64,000 bases of DNA from Phycisphaerae bacterium. Its GTDB lineage: Bacteria > Planctomycetota > Phycisphaerae > UBA1845 > Fen-1342. Positions 9,594 through 18,798 of this stretch are shown in pieces (within the stretch, counting starts at the first letter, position 1; each line of letters begins with the position of its first letter). Below the pieces are notes generated by a model. It was not told the DNA's origin. It ran no database searches and was given only the letters and a program-made list of their open reading frames with translations. Both the position numbers and the translations under genes were made by a program. The DNA is taken from assembly GCA_028279405.1 (NCBI GenBank), contig JANQNU010000087.1:205040-269039 (forward strand). Direction: 5' to 3'.

Positions 9594-9647
9594 GGAGCGC
9601 CCCGCGCGCACGAAGCGCGCGAGACGCTCGGTCCAATGAGGATCGTG
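9594..9647. repeat. 54-bp direct repeat, copy 1 (second copy at 12126-12179)
   Basis: Starts GGAGCGCCCCGCGCGC and ends TCCAATGAGGATC. About 43 of 54 positions match the copy at 12126-12179 in the same orientation. Each copy lies downstream of a family stop codon (paralogue B, or the remnant at 12211-12290), so the pair probably marks a segmental duplication. Confidence 0.65.
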
Positions 9648-9852
9648 TCAAATTGCTCGTTTGCTGGCCATGCCCACATCGGGGGCACTCCCTGCCGCTA
9701 CTAGCATTCGCGTATTCCGCGGCGCCTTCACGCCAAAAAAACTCGGTCTCAAGGCGATTTCGCGTCGGCATGGGTTCGTACCGTATCAGGGTTCCCGGAG
9801 GCACGGGGCCCGCTTCAACATCAGTTGACGTATCTCGGCGATGTGACATGCC

Positions 9853-9886
9853 CAAGAAAGCCCCGCGTGCGAGTTGCACGCGAGGC
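9853..9886 (-). terminator. Rho-independent terminator of paralogue B
   Basis: On the minus strand an 11-bp stem (GCCTCGCGTGC with GCACGCGGGGC, one wobble) and a 5-nt loop are followed by TTTCTT. It lies about 20 nt past the stop codon at 9906. Confidence 0.75.
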
Positions 9887-9905
9887 GCTTCCTCTGAGAG
9901 TGTAG

Positions 9906-11879
9906 TTACGGCGAGCAGGGTCCGAGCGGTGCGGTCGAATCGGGGAAACACCTGTCGCCAGTCGCCGGGCAGTGTTCCACGATGTAGCCTCGTTTCAAGC
10001 ATGTCGGAACAGGATCGCCTCCACGAACCGTCCAAAACTCGACCGGGAACGCGCACGGCGGGCCGGCAATCCGGTTGTATGCGCAGTCCAGGGTATTTGT
10101 CGGGGGGTGGAAGAGGCACACATCGAGGAGATAGCGCGCTACGACGAACACCTGGCGCTTCGGTCCCGGGTTCTGGTCGGTGCAAGATCTGCAGGTACCG
10201 TTCTCGACGTCGAAGGTTGGGTCTCCGGTAATGACGTGGGAGGAGGTCCTGATGGTGACGAATCCCTGTTCGAGATCGATCGGGAGGAGGTCTCCGTGCA
10301 GGCTGGGGATTCGCAAGTCGCGGATGCGCTCGATGTCGACGACGGCCAGTTCCTGAGCGGCGAGGGGGGCACCGCCGTAGTACTCGGCGGGGTTTCCGTC
10401 GGGTCCGGCGTAGTAGATGGCGTAGTTGAATCCGCCGGCCATGTCGGCGGTGTTCTTGATGAGCATGTGAGCGTTCTTCGGTCCGCTGATGTCGAACGAG
10501 ATCGCGAAGTGGTGCGGTCGCTCGATGCTGGTGTCAAACATGGGATCGAAGAAGGAATAGGTCAGTGACTCGTCGACGACGATCAGGTCGGCGATGAGTG
10601 TGCCGGCCGGGGCGTCATTTGTTACGACGCGCACGCCGACCTGCTGCGAGACGATCTCGCTGATCGCGTGCTCGAACAGGTCGATGGTGCGCGTCTCGCC
10701 TGGTTCAAGCTGGACGGTCGTGGCCAGTCGCTGGGCCCAGTCACTGATCGGAAACTCGACCGTTCCGTCTTCTTCAATGAGGCGTTCAAAGCGGCGGCCG
10801 TTGCGTTCGACGACGTAGCCGGTAGGTTGATAGCTTCCGGGGATCTCACCCTGCAGAAAGACATCGACGTCGGTCGACTGATCGCTGGTGTTGGTGAGGA
10901 TCAGCGTGGGGTGGAAGATCGTGCCGGTGGGAAAGTCGTCGACGGCACCGAGCGGCGCACCGGGCGTCTGGAGATCGTTTCCGGTTCGATTCTCGGGGTT
11001 GTGGGCCATGAGGGGCGTCGAGAACCCAGTCTGCGGGTCGGCGGCGAAGGCGCGCACGATCAGCGGCTGATCGGCGCTAACGGTGAGGTGTCCGCTGTCG
11101 GGCAGGTTCGCGATGCCTAGCTTGTTGGCGAGCGCGTCGAGGTCGAGGCGATGCGCCTGACCAGCGGCGAGCGTAGCGAGCGTGTTCACGTGCGTGTCGC
11201 CGTCGATGTCGAGTGTCACGTTGATCGTGGCGCTGTCGTTGCTGGTATTCTGGATGGCGACGCTGACGGTGGTGTCTTCGGTAGGTGCCCACCACTGGGT
11301 GATGAAGTTGGTCGCGGCCTGATCGGCGGTTGCCATGACGACGTTGTTGGCGAGGCTTTCGGTGTCGTTGGTCATGAGCATCCAGGCGCTGAGGTCGTTG
11401 CGCCCATGCCCTTCGATGATGAGCGACCCCCAGGCGCTACCGGGCCGTTCACCGGTTCCCCAACGGGTACCGGATTGCTTGTTGTCGAGCAGTCCGCGAT
11501 CGCGGAGTCGATCGGTGATAGAGATGTGCTGGAGTGTGGCCCAGGGAAGGGTAACGGCTCCGAGCGAGACGCGTTCGTTGCCGTTGAGGTAAGCGACGAG
11601 TTCGACGGTTCGTTCGCGTCCGGCCTGATCGCGATTGACGATGTCGAGTATCGCGGGCGTGTTGGTGTCCGTGTACCAGTAGGGCACAAATCCTTGTGAG
11701 AAGGTTACCGGTTGTGCCGCGATTTCCGACAACTGCTGGCGGCTAAGCTTGTCATCACCCCCTTCATGCTGGTTGTGTAATTGTCCCGTTGCGTTCGCTA
11801 CGAAAGCGAATGGCGGACTGGCGCTCACTATCAGCGCCGCAATGAACCTGACCGTTGCAAACTCCTTCACTTGCATCAT
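9906..11879 (-). CDS. Secreted protein of unknown function, paralogue B (657 aa)
   Basis: Same family as 807-2789, and the closest pair. The middle of the two genes is nearly identical at the nucleotide level; stretches such as 10888-11070 against 1807-1989 differ at only a few positions. The signal peptide is FIAALIVSASPPFAFVANA. Shared motifs include QGFVPYWYTD, GTRWGTGERPG, SYQPTGYVVER and GTCRSCTDQNPGPK. The first 50 residues and the last 60 differ. The C-terminus has its own Cys spacing (PTCLKRGYIVEHC, DRCFPDS, GPCSP). GGGAG lies upstream of the paired ATG codons 11879/11876. Function is unknown; location is probably extracellular. Confidence 0.88.
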   Translation of the reverse strand: MMQVKEFATVRFIAALIVSASPPFAFVANATGQLHNQHEGGDDKLSRQQLSEIAAQPVTFSQGFVPYWYTDTNTPAILDIVNRDQAGRERTVELVAYLNGNERVSLGAVTLPWATLQHISITDRLRDRGLLDNKQSGTRWGTGERPGSAWGSLIIEGHGRNDLSAWMLMTNDTESLANNVVMATADQAATNFITQWWAPTEDTTVSVAIQNTSNDSATINVTLDIDGDTHVNTLATLAAGQAHRLDLDALANKLGIANLPDSGHLTVSADQPLIVRAFAADPQTGFSTPLMAHNPENRTGNDLQTPGAPLGAVDDFPTGTIFHPTLILTNTSDQSTDVDVFLQGEIPGSYQPTGYVVERNGRRFERLIEEDGTVEFPISDWAQRLATTVQLEPGETRTIDLFEHAISEIVSQQVGVRVVTNDAPAGTLIADLIVVDESLTYSFFDPMFDTSIERPHHFAISFDISGPKNAHMLIKNTADMAGGFNYAIYYAGPDGNPAEYYGGAPLAAQELAVVDIERIRDLRIPSLHGDLLPIDLEQGFVTIRTSSHVITGDPTFDVENGTCRSCTDQNPGPKRQVFVVARYLLDVCLFHPPTNTLDCAYNRIAGPPCAFPVEFWTVRGGDPVPTCLKRGYIVEHCPATGDRCFPDSTAPLGPCSP

Positions 11880-12125
11880 TGCAATACTCCCAGCTGCGGC
11901 TCACCAGTGTTCTTCGCGTAAAACAGCCAACGGAAACGACAGAAAAATTGGAATTCGCGTGGAGTACTATGACGCGCCGCAGGAATCTTTTGATAATGCC
12001 CAGGTTTCCGACATCGAATGCCCTTTACTCGACTCTCGTCGAGTGGTCGAGGGCGTCAGTAGTTTCGGTTTGGCAACAGTAAACAATACGCTCCATAGAG
12101 CAGTGCGCGAGCGCTGAAGTGGAGG

Positions 12126-12179
12126 GGAGCACCCCGCGCGCGCATCACGCACGAAACGCTCGCTCCAATGAGGATCATT
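12126..12179. repeat. 54-bp direct repeat, copy 2
   Basis: Counterpart of 9594-9647, same orientation, about 43 of 54 bases identical by eye, strongest at the ends (CCCCGCGCGC and TCCAATGAGGATC). It lies about 30 bp downstream of the remnant stop codon, compared with about 255 bp for the paralogue B copy, which implies a deletion between repeat and stop. Confidence 0.65.
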
Positions 12180-12210
12180 GATACGACACGATTCGCTCGT
12201 AAGTGTGCGG

Positions 12211-12290
12211 CTATGGCGAGCAGGACGCCAGCGGAGCGGTCGAATCGGGGAAACATCTGTTGCCAGTCGCACGCGGCGATGTACTGCCAC
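12211..12290 (-). pseudogene. C-terminal remnant of a fourth paralogue
   Basis: On the minus strand the last 18 codons read TGNRCFPDSTAPLASCSP and stop at 12211-12213. This matches the end of paralogue B (TGDRCFPDSTAPLGPCSP) residue for residue except for three changes, stop included. Upstream of these codons similarity fades with small indels, and no longer frame continues. This is a decayed tail of a duplicated gene rather than an expressed peptide. Confidence 0.75.
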
Positions 12291-12298
12291 GAGAAGCG

Positions 12299-12332
12299 CA
12301 GCGCTCGGGTGCGGTGTGCGCCCGGAGCGCTG
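12299..12332 (-). terminator. Long hairpin downstream of paralogue C, possible terminator
   Basis: CAGCGCTC pairs with GAGCGCTG, and the inner GGGTGC pairs with GCGCCC across a 1-nt bulge. It starts about 25 nt beyond the stop of the gene ending at 12358. No T run follows on either strand, so termination would need Rho or another factor. Confidence 0.4.
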
Positions 12333-12357
12333 GCGATGTCAGTTCATTCGGTCGAGG

Positions 12358-14334
12358 TTACTGACTGCAGAGTCGAATTGGCGAGTCCGGGAAGCAGTGG
12401 ACATAGTCAGGATTATCGCGACATGTCTCAAAGACCCATCGGCGTTTGATGCACGAAGGTGGATGCGATTCGAACAACAATAGATACGCTTGGCGGCGCG
12501 CCCGTGCACAGCTTTCGCCGGCAGCCAAGTAATGGCAGTATTTGTAAAAGACACCCTCAGGTTTGAATATTGGATCGCAGAGCGGGCTGACCAAGGAATA
12601 CGTGACCCATCTGCGACGTCGTGGCTTTGGACCGGGAACGGGTTGCGTGCAGGACTCGCAGGTTCCATGAACCACGTCGAACGTCGGGTCTGCGGTAACG
12701 ACATGGCCGGACGTTGTCATCGTTACGAAACCGGTCCCAAGATCGGAAGGCAGTTGATGTCCTTCTTCGTCGGGGACTCGCAGATCGCGTAGCTGCTTGA
12801 TGTCGACGATAGCCAGCTCCTGCGCTCCCAGCACACCTTGGCCATGATACCAATGGGCGTAATTATCCGTGCCGGCGTAGTAGATTGAATAGTTGTAGTA
12901 GCCCGGACTGTCGGAAGTATTCTTGAAGAGCAGGTGCGTGTTTTTGGTCTCGCGAAGATCAAACGAGATCGCGAAGTGGTCCGGCCTTTTGATCCCCGTA
13001 TCGAACATCGGATCGAAGAACGAATAGGTCAACGACTCGTCAACAACGACGAGGTCGGCGACCATGGCGCCAACGGGCGCGTCGTCGGCGACGACCCGAA
13101 CACCGATCTGCTGCGAGACGATCTCACCGGTCGTGTACCGGAACAAGTCGATGATGCGCGTCTCTTTCGGAGCGAGTTGCAGCCGCGTTGCAAGGCGTTC
13201 GGTCCAGTCGCTAACCGGGATCTCGACGATTCCGCCGTTATCTTCGTCGTATCGGCGTTCAAACAACCGACCCTTCCGCTCAACGACCAGCCCCTGGGGC
13301 TGATAGCTGCCCGGAATCTCTCCTTGCAGGAAGACGTCGGCGGTCAACGGTTGGCCGGTGACGTTAGTGAGGATCAGTGTGGGATGAAAAACCGTGCCGG
13401 CCGGGAAGTCATCGACGGCTCCAAGCGGGGCGCCCGGGTTCTGCAGATCGTTGGTGATCCGGTCCGCGATACGGTGCGCCAGCAATGGCGTGGAAAAGCC
13501 CGTGGTCGCATCAAATGCGAAGGCCCGGGCGACGGCCGGCCGGTTGGTTGTGATGCGGAGGTGTCCGTGGGCGGGGACTGGCTTGACACCGAGTTTGTCT
13601 GCAAGCGCGGCTAGGTCGAGCAGGTGTGCCTGTCCGGGCGCGAGCGGCGCGAGCGTGTTGGTATGCGTGGTGCCCTTCAGCTCGAGCGTGACGTCGGCGA
13701 CCAGCATCTGGTCGCTCACGTTCTGGATGGCGACCGCTACAGTGGTCGCTGCGGTGGGTCGCCACCATTGGACGAGCAGTTCGGTAGCGCCATGGTGTGA
13801 GTTAGCGAGGATAACGTTGCCGCCGACGCTCTCTGTCTGGTTGGTCATTAGCATCCAGGCACTGACGTTCTCGATGTCAGCGCCTTCGATGACCAGTGAT
13901 CCCCAAGCGCTGTGGGCGCGCTCGCCAGTGCCCCAACGTGTACCTTGCTGCTTGTCGCGCAGCAACCCGCGTTCACGCAATCGTTCGGTGATCGAGATAC
14001 GCTGGACGATCGCCCAAGGAAGGTTGACGGTTCCCAGCGACACGCGTTCCTGGCCGTCGAGGTGGGCGTAAAGTTCGATGTTCCGGTCGATCGTATCGTG
14101 ATTGCGATTGACGATATCCAAGATGGCCGGAGTATTGTCGTCCGTGTACCAGTAGGGTACGAATCCCTGCCGCACGGTGCGACTTGCGATCGCATCCATG
14201 GCATGGCGAGCGGTTGACCTGTCCTGGAGTTGAAGTGTTGTCGATTCGATCGGGGCTGTATGTACCTGCGCGACCGCGAGACCGGCGTTACATAGCAGCA
14301 TTGTCAGAAGCGGGCGGTGGAAGTTCCTTTGCAT
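12358..14334 (-). CDS. Secreted protein of unknown function, paralogue C (658 aa)
   Basis: The most divergent member of the family, aligned over its full length with the proteins at 807-2789 and 9906-11879 (QGFVPYWYTDDNTPAILDIV, GTRWGTGERAHSAWGSLVIE, SYQPQGLVVERKGRLFE, SLTYSFFDPMFDTG). AAGGAG lies 7 nt before ATG 14334, and a signal peptide follows (LLTMLLCNAGLAVAQ). The conserved CxxC is GTCESCTQPVPGPK. The C-terminus ends in another Cys pattern (PSCIKRRWVFETC, HCFPDSP, LCSQ). Nothing identifies a catalytic site; a structural or binding role is more likely, but this is inference. Confidence 0.87.
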   Translation of the reverse strand: MQRNFHRPLLTMLLCNAGLAVAQVHTAPIESTTLQLQDRSTARHAMDAIASRTVRQGFVPYWYTDDNTPAILDIVNRNHDTIDRNIELYAHLDGQERVSLGTVNLPWAIVQRISITERLRERGLLRDKQQGTRWGTGERAHSAWGSLVIEGADIENVSAWMLMTNQTESVGGNVILANSHHGATELLVQWWRPTAATTVAVAIQNVSDQMLVADVTLELKGTTHTNTLAPLAPGQAHLLDLAALADKLGVKPVPAHGHLRITTNRPAVARAFAFDATTGFSTPLLAHRIADRITNDLQNPGAPLGAVDDFPAGTVFHPTLILTNVTGQPLTADVFLQGEIPGSYQPQGLVVERKGRLFERRYDEDNGGIVEIPVSDWTERLATRLQLAPKETRIIDLFRYTTGEIVSQQIGVRVVADDAPVGAMVADLVVVDESLTYSFFDPMFDTGIKRPDHFAISFDLRETKNTHLLFKNTSDSPGYYNYSIYYAGTDNYAHWYHGQGVLGAQELAIVDIKQLRDLRVPDEEGHQLPSDLGTGFVTMTTSGHVVTADPTFDVVHGTCESCTQPVPGPKPRRRRWVTYSLVSPLCDPIFKPEGVFYKYCHYLAAGESCARARRQAYLLLFESHPPSCIKRRWVFETCRDNPDYVHCFPDSPIRLCSQ

Positions 14335-14613
14335 CGATCGGCTCCTTGATAGTGCCAACAGATAGTAAAGCGATCAGTTGGAGCAATTGCTGCAAGACAT
14401 ACACAACTGCCATCGGAATTCCGAATGCGCGCAAACGACTGTTGTGGGCCCGCTCCTGCTGCACTCCGCAATAACTCGCGTACGCAGGTATGGAATGACG
14501 ACAAATTTGCTAATAAAAACTGTCGAGGCCGAGATGTGTATTCGAACATCGAGTCTTGTAGGAACTTGTACTCAAGCCCAACTATATCTTCTTTGTCGCA
14601 ATGGTTGCCAAAC

Positions 14614-17600
14614 TTACTTGCCGGCAGGCATAGTCTGCGACGGCGCGCCGCGCAACGTGATCGGCGCGTCCGGTTGTTCCGGCAACGGACGTTGTGCGAA
14701 GTGGCGCGCGGCGCGTGTATGCGCGGATTCGAGCGAAATCGGCTTCCCACGAACGAGCGCGTGCAGCACCCGGTTAGTTGCTTGACAGGGGTGGTCGGTC
14801 GTGACGATCAGGTTTGCCAGCTTGCCCGGTTCGAGCGATCCGAGATCTTCCGCGACGCCGAGAATCTCGGCTGATGTTAGTGTCAGGGCCCGAACCGCGG
14901 CATCCGGGTCAAGACCATGCGCGACAGCGAAGCCGGCCTCGATCGGCAGTTGCTTCGCGAGGTCGGCCGCGTTATGCGCGAAGCAGAACTTGACGCCAGC
15001 AGCAGCCATTACGCTCGGTGCTCGGTAATTGACATCCCATGGCTCGTTCCGGCGCGGCACGCTGAAGACCCCTTCGTAGATGACCGGGACATCCTGCGCG
15101 ACGAGCAGATCGGCCACTTTCCACGCTTCTCGCCCGCCGAGCAGCACGACGCGCAATTCGAGCCTTCGTGCAAGCGCCAGGGCCTCCAGAATCTCCTTGT
15201 AGCGATTCGCGCGGATCAACACCGGTCGAGTACCGCGCGCGTAGGGCCGCAGCGCCTCCAACCGCGTGTCGAAAGGCGGGGAGGCGCCTGCACGCACGGC
15301 GTCGTCGTAGAGCCGGGCACGCTCGACGAAGCGCGCGAGCTTGCCATACTGCTCCCGCCACTTGGCACCGTCGTCCTTGGACTTTTCGGCTGGCGGCACA
15401 ATCGGCGCGGCCCGGCGTGTGGGCGGGTTGATCAGCATCGCCGCGTCGCGGAGGTGTTCCATCTCGCCCAGGGTCCAGCCGTCGAGGTGTACGATCCCGG
15501 CACGGCCGGCGATCGTCGGGCCGTTCGGCAGGACCATCGCGGTCAGGATGCCTTCGGCGCGCGTAATCTCGATCATGCGGCTATGAGGGTTGAAAGCGGT
15601 CACCGCCCGCAGGTCCGGCTGGAACATGCCGATCTCGCGCGTATCGAGCGTCATGTCGATCGAATCGATCTCGGCCAGTCCCAACTGTGTTCCGGCGTTG
15701 ATCAGGCCGGGGTACACGTGCCGGCCGGCGACGTCGAACACCGTTGCATCGGCAGGCGCGGCGCCCGCCTCGACCGAAACGATCCGCCCGTTGCGCCATA
15801 CAATCGTTCCGTTTTCGATCACAGGACCGCTGATTGGATGGATCGTTGCGTTCGTAATTGCGTACGTTGCTTGCGGGTCGTAACGGGCCGGGTCGACCAA
15901 CGGTGATGGGGCGGTCCAGACGCCACGCCGGACCAACGCGGAGGCAGTCGAAAGATCTACGTCCGACGGGAAGATTTTTTGGCCCATCGGCGTGGATGGC
16001 TGTTGAGCGTCGAAGTCGGGATGCTGGAAGAACACCTCCCCGCCGACCAGCGTCATGACGCACTTCGAGAACGTGTCCAGCGGGTGGCCGTTGTAGATCG
16101 CGAGGTCGGCGTCCTTGCCGAGGTCGATGCTTCCCACCCGATCCTCCATCGCGAACATCCGTGCCGGATTGAGCGTGATCAGTCGTAAGGTCTCGTTCGT
16201 TGTCAGGCCGGAATACTTCATGCATTTTGCGGCTTCGAGCGGCAGATGCCGCACGAGGTCGCTCGAATCCGACTTGATCGCCGAGTTGATCCCTGCTCGC
16301 AGCAGCATACCGGCGTTGTGCGGGACGGCGTCGTACGCCTCGATCTTGTAAGCCCACCAGTCGGAGAACGTGGCCGTCCCAATCCCGTAGTTCCGAAGCT
16401 CTGGCATGATGCGATAGCCTTCGAGGACGTGGTGAAAAGCGGCGATGCGCAGCCCGAACTCCTCGCACACTGTGAGCAGGCGGGTCATTTCGTCCGCGCG
16501 ATAGGCGTGGCAATGGACCCAGATGTTGCCCGCATGGATGTCCGCCAGTGCTTCGAGCCGTAGGTCGCGGCGCAACGGTTGCGTAGCGGCCGATTGCGCC
16601 TGGCGACGTTCGTTGTATCGCTGACCCGCATGCAACGCCCGGCGCACCGTGGCCTCGACGCCCATCCGGGTGGCGGGGAACCGCCGCGGGCGGTTCGCGT
16701 TTCGCCGCCGACCCTTTCCCGGCCCGACAACGTTTTCGCCGAGCGCGAACTTCACCGTGCGCTGTGTCCGCGGAGCGATCAGCGCCGCCGACGGCTCGCC
16801 GTACTTCATTTTCAGGATGCAGTTCTGACCGCCGATGGTGTTGGCCGAGCCGTGCATGGCGTGGACCGTCGTCACCCCGCCGGCGAGCGCGTCGAAGAAC
16901 CGTCGCGATTCGTGGTTGATCACGTCCGAGATGCGCACCTCCGGGGTGACGCTCAACGACCCCTCGTTGACGCCATTCAGCCCGAAGTGCGTGTGCGGAT
17001 CGAAGATGCCCGGCATGACGACGTACCCGTCAAGGTCCAGCGTCGGCACGCCGGCGGGCGCGGCAAGCCGGCTCCCGATCTCGGCGATCTTGCCGTTGCG
17101 TATGAGAATGTCCGTTCGACTGAGATCATCGCCGCTGACGGTGAGCACGGTCGCATTCTGCAGCAGGAGCGAGCCGTCGGTCCGGAAGGCGGGCTTGCGG
17201 TCGGCCTCCGTTTCGATTGGCCAATCCGGTTCATGAAACATGATCGCATCCAGTGCGGCGTCGCGCGGCGCCTGCTCCCGAGGCCCGCTTTCAACGGCCG
17301 CTTCCGCGTCTGCATTCGCCGTGACGCGTTGTCCGGATTTGTCGTCTTCGTTTTTTGATTCCGTGCCGCCCTTGTCTTTCGCGCTCTTTTTGTCGTCTGA
17401 CTGGTTGAACGCATACAGCCGATCGTCGATGACCAGCCAGCGCACGGTCGCCTGCTTGTCGCCGAGAGCGCCGCGGAGCACGGTGACCGCGGCGCGTTTG
17501 CCGGGGGCCAGCGTCCCCAACTGCTGCTCCACGCCAAAGAGCCGAGCTGGCGTGGTGGTCAGTGCGCCCAGCGCGGCGTCCGCGGACAGTCCCTGCTCGA

Positions 17601-18798
17601 TCGCTCGTCGAACGCCGACCAGCGCGTCGCGCGGTTTCTGATCGATCGTTCCCAGGCACCATACGAGTCCAGCTTCTTCGACCTTGTGCAGGTTCGCGAC
17701 CTGACGATCGGTTTCGCTGGTCGCGAGCGCGTATTGGGCGGGCGGCGCGAACGGTCGGCGCTCCCAGTTCTTGCCGAAGAGGGTGTCGTTGTCGGTGCCG
17801 CGGCGCACCTCGTCGCGCTTGAGCTCGTACGACCGGGGCTTCTTGGGGAATGCGGACGAGAGAATCAGCGGCACCTCCGCGGTAGCGAGCGGATCGAGAG
17901 CATCGTAGGCGTTTGCCCCGCCGACGATGCCGAGCGACAGTTCGAATTCGCGGCCGAGTCCGAGCGCTCGAAGGATTTCGTCTTCGCGGTCCGCTTCCCA
18001 GAACAGACGCTGTCCCCCGGTGCGCAGTTCCTGTAACGCCACCAGATCCGGATCGTAGGGCAACAGCGGCGAAGCGGTGTCACGGGCGTGTGCCTGCATT
18101 CGCGTGTAGTAGTCCGCGTCGAGCATCACCTGTCGGAAATGCGCCATGACCCCGAGCAGCGTCGCAGGATAGCGGGCCAGTTCCGGGTCTTTCCGCGCGC
18201 CGGGGGGCGCGAAAGCGGCCGTCTGCGCGACCTGTGTTCGGAGGATGCCTTCACGCAACGGACCATCCCCCAGCATCACCAGCGCCGACGAGCCCCCGAG
18301 GATCGCGCGCGGCGGTGCGACGTGCGCGACGGCAAAACCGGCTCGTCGATGGTCCGCGAACGTCTTGGTAGCGCCATTCATCTGCGACTCTACGCGCCGT
18401 CGAGCGTAGATCCCGGCGCGGTTGGCCTCCAGCGTTTCGACTCGCGGCCCCTCGGTTACCGAAGGGAATTCGCCGTGCCAGCGGCGCTCGGTTTCTGCGG
18501 TCTCTTTTGTCGCTACGACGCCCGCCCGCGTGAACCCGTCGATAAACCCGGCGTACGCGGTATGCCCCTTGGCATCGATTTCGAGTGCGCCGGCCGGTAC
18601 GTCGACCGTGGCGCCGACGGCTACGATCTGCCGGTCGCGGATCACGATCGACCCGCGCTCGATCACCCGGCCGGGTTCAGCGACGATCCGCACATTGCGC
18701 AGAACCAACGGCGTTTCGAGTTTGAGGGTCTCTTCCGCTTGCGCGAAAGCTGTGACCAGGATCATCAACGACGACAAAATCAGCATTGCACGCTGCAC
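14614..18798 (-). CDS. Secreted protein with three amidohydrolase modules, about 1394 aa
   Basis: Three tandem amidohydrolase (imidazolonepropionase/dihydroorotase-like) modules follow a signal peptide (LILSSLMILVTAFAQA). Only the middle one keeps metal ligands: PGIFDPHTHFG near residue 594, WVHCHAYRADEM near 756, AAFHHVLEGY near 786 and IKSDSSDLVRH near 843. Module 1 has YAGFIDGFTRAG and module 3 has YPGLINAGTQLG where HxH should be. Each module ends with the typical PGK signature (LGTLAPGKRA, VGSIDLGKDADL, LGSLEPGKLANL). A charged Lys/Glu/Asp linker separates modules 1 and 2. The start is GTG 18798, 5 nt after GGAGG; ATG 18822 and 18786 are worse. Substrate unknown; it is predicted to be periplasmic or extracellular. 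Confidence 0.9.
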   Translation of the reverse strand: MQRAMLILSSLMILVTAFAQAEETLKLETPLVLRNVRIVAEPGRVIERGSIVIRDRQIVAVGATVDVPAGALEIDAKGHTAYAGFIDGFTRAGVVATKETAETERRWHGEFPSVTEGPRVETLEANRAGIYARRRVESQMNGATKTFADHRRAGFAVAHVAPPRAILGGSSALVMLGDGPLREGILRTQVAQTAAFAPPGARKDPELARYPATLLGVMAHFRQVMLDADYYTRMQAHARDTASPLLPYDPDLVALQELRTGGQRLFWEADREDEILRALGLGREFELSLGIVGGANAYDALDPLATAEVPLILSSAFPKKPRSYELKRDEVRRGTDNDTLFGKNWERRPFAPPAQYALATSETDRQVANLHKVEEAGLVWCLGTIDQKPRDALVGVRRAIEQGLSADAALGALTTTPARLFGVEQQLGTLAPGKRAAVTVLRGALGDKQATVRWLVIDDRLYAFNQSDDKKSAKDKGGTESKNEDDKSGQRVTANADAEAAVESGPREQAPRDAALDAIMFHEPDWPIETEADRKPAFRTDGSLLLQNATVLTVSGDDLSRTDILIRNGKIAEIGSRLAAPAGVPTLDLDGYVVMPGIFDPHTHFGLNGVNEGSLSVTPEVRISDVINHESRRFFDALAGGVTTVHAMHGSANTIGGQNCILKMKYGEPSAALIAPRTQRTVKFALGENVVGPGKGRRRNANRPRRFPATRMGVEATVRRALHAGQRYNERRQAQSAATQPLRRDLRLEALADIHAGNIWVHCHAYRADEMTRLLTVCEEFGLRIAAFHHVLEGYRIMPELRNYGIGTATFSDWWAYKIEAYDAVPHNAGMLLRAGINSAIKSDSSDLVRHLPLEAAKCMKYSGLTTNETLRLITLNPARMFAMEDRVGSIDLGKDADLAIYNGHPLDTFSKCVMTLVGGEVFFQHPDFDAQQPSTPMGQKIFPSDVDLSTASALVRRGVWTAPSPLVDPARYDPQATYAITNATIHPISGPVIENGTIVWRNGRIVSVEAGAAPADATVFDVAGRHVYPGLINAGTQLGLAEIDSIDMTLDTREIGMFQPDLRAVTAFNPHSRMIEITRAEGILTAMVLPNGPTIAGRAGIVHLDGWTLGEMEHLRDAAMLINPPTRRAAPIVPPAEKSKDDGAKWREQYGKLARFVERARLYDDAVRAGASPPFDTRLEALRPYARGTRPVLIRANRYKEILEALALARRLELRVVLLGGREAWKVADLLVAQDVPVIYEGVFSVPRRNEPWDVNYRAPSVMAAAGVKFCFAHNAADLAKQLPIEAGFAVAHGLDPDAAVRALTLTSAEILGVAEDLGSLEPGKLANLIVTTDHPCQATNRVLHALVRGKPISLESAHTRAARHFAQRPLPEQPDAPITLRGAPSQTMPAGK

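Larger units (their letters stand above)
9553..9905. other. Convergent intergenic region downstream of spoVR
   Basis: No gene is supported. It contains one copy of a 54-bp dispersed repeat (9594-9647) and the terminator of the minus-strand gene (9853-9886). The long minus-strand frame crossing it is antisense to the spoVR end and to paralogue B, and is taken as a shadow. Confidence 0.5.
11880..12357. other. Spacer between paralogues B and C with duplication debris
   Basis: No intact gene. From left to right: the upstream region of paralogue B, a relatively A/T-rich stretch, the second copy of the 54-bp repeat (12126-12179), a C-terminal remnant of the paralogue family (12211-12290), and a long hairpin at 12299-12332. 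The plus-strand frame at 11749-12117 is antisense to the paralogue B start and is not credible. Confidence 0.6.

Noticed and set aside
9268..10185. Minus-strand open frame over the spoVR end and paralogue B end
   Set aside because: It is antisense to the spoVR 3' end and out of frame with paralogue B; no ribosome site, no domain.
12235..12255. GGTCGAATC-like sequence resembling a tRNA T-loop
   Set aside because: It is the antisense of the family C-terminus (CFPDST), with no acceptor or anticodon stem around it.
12056..12256. Minus-strand frame covering the remnant region
   Set aside because: It uses a different reading frame from the family. The family frame ends at TAG 12211-12213, so this longer frame is a by-product.
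15581..16513. Long frame inside the triple amidohydrolase gene
   Set aside because: Arginine-rich shadow on the same strand with no homology; the amidohydrolase frame has clear motifs.
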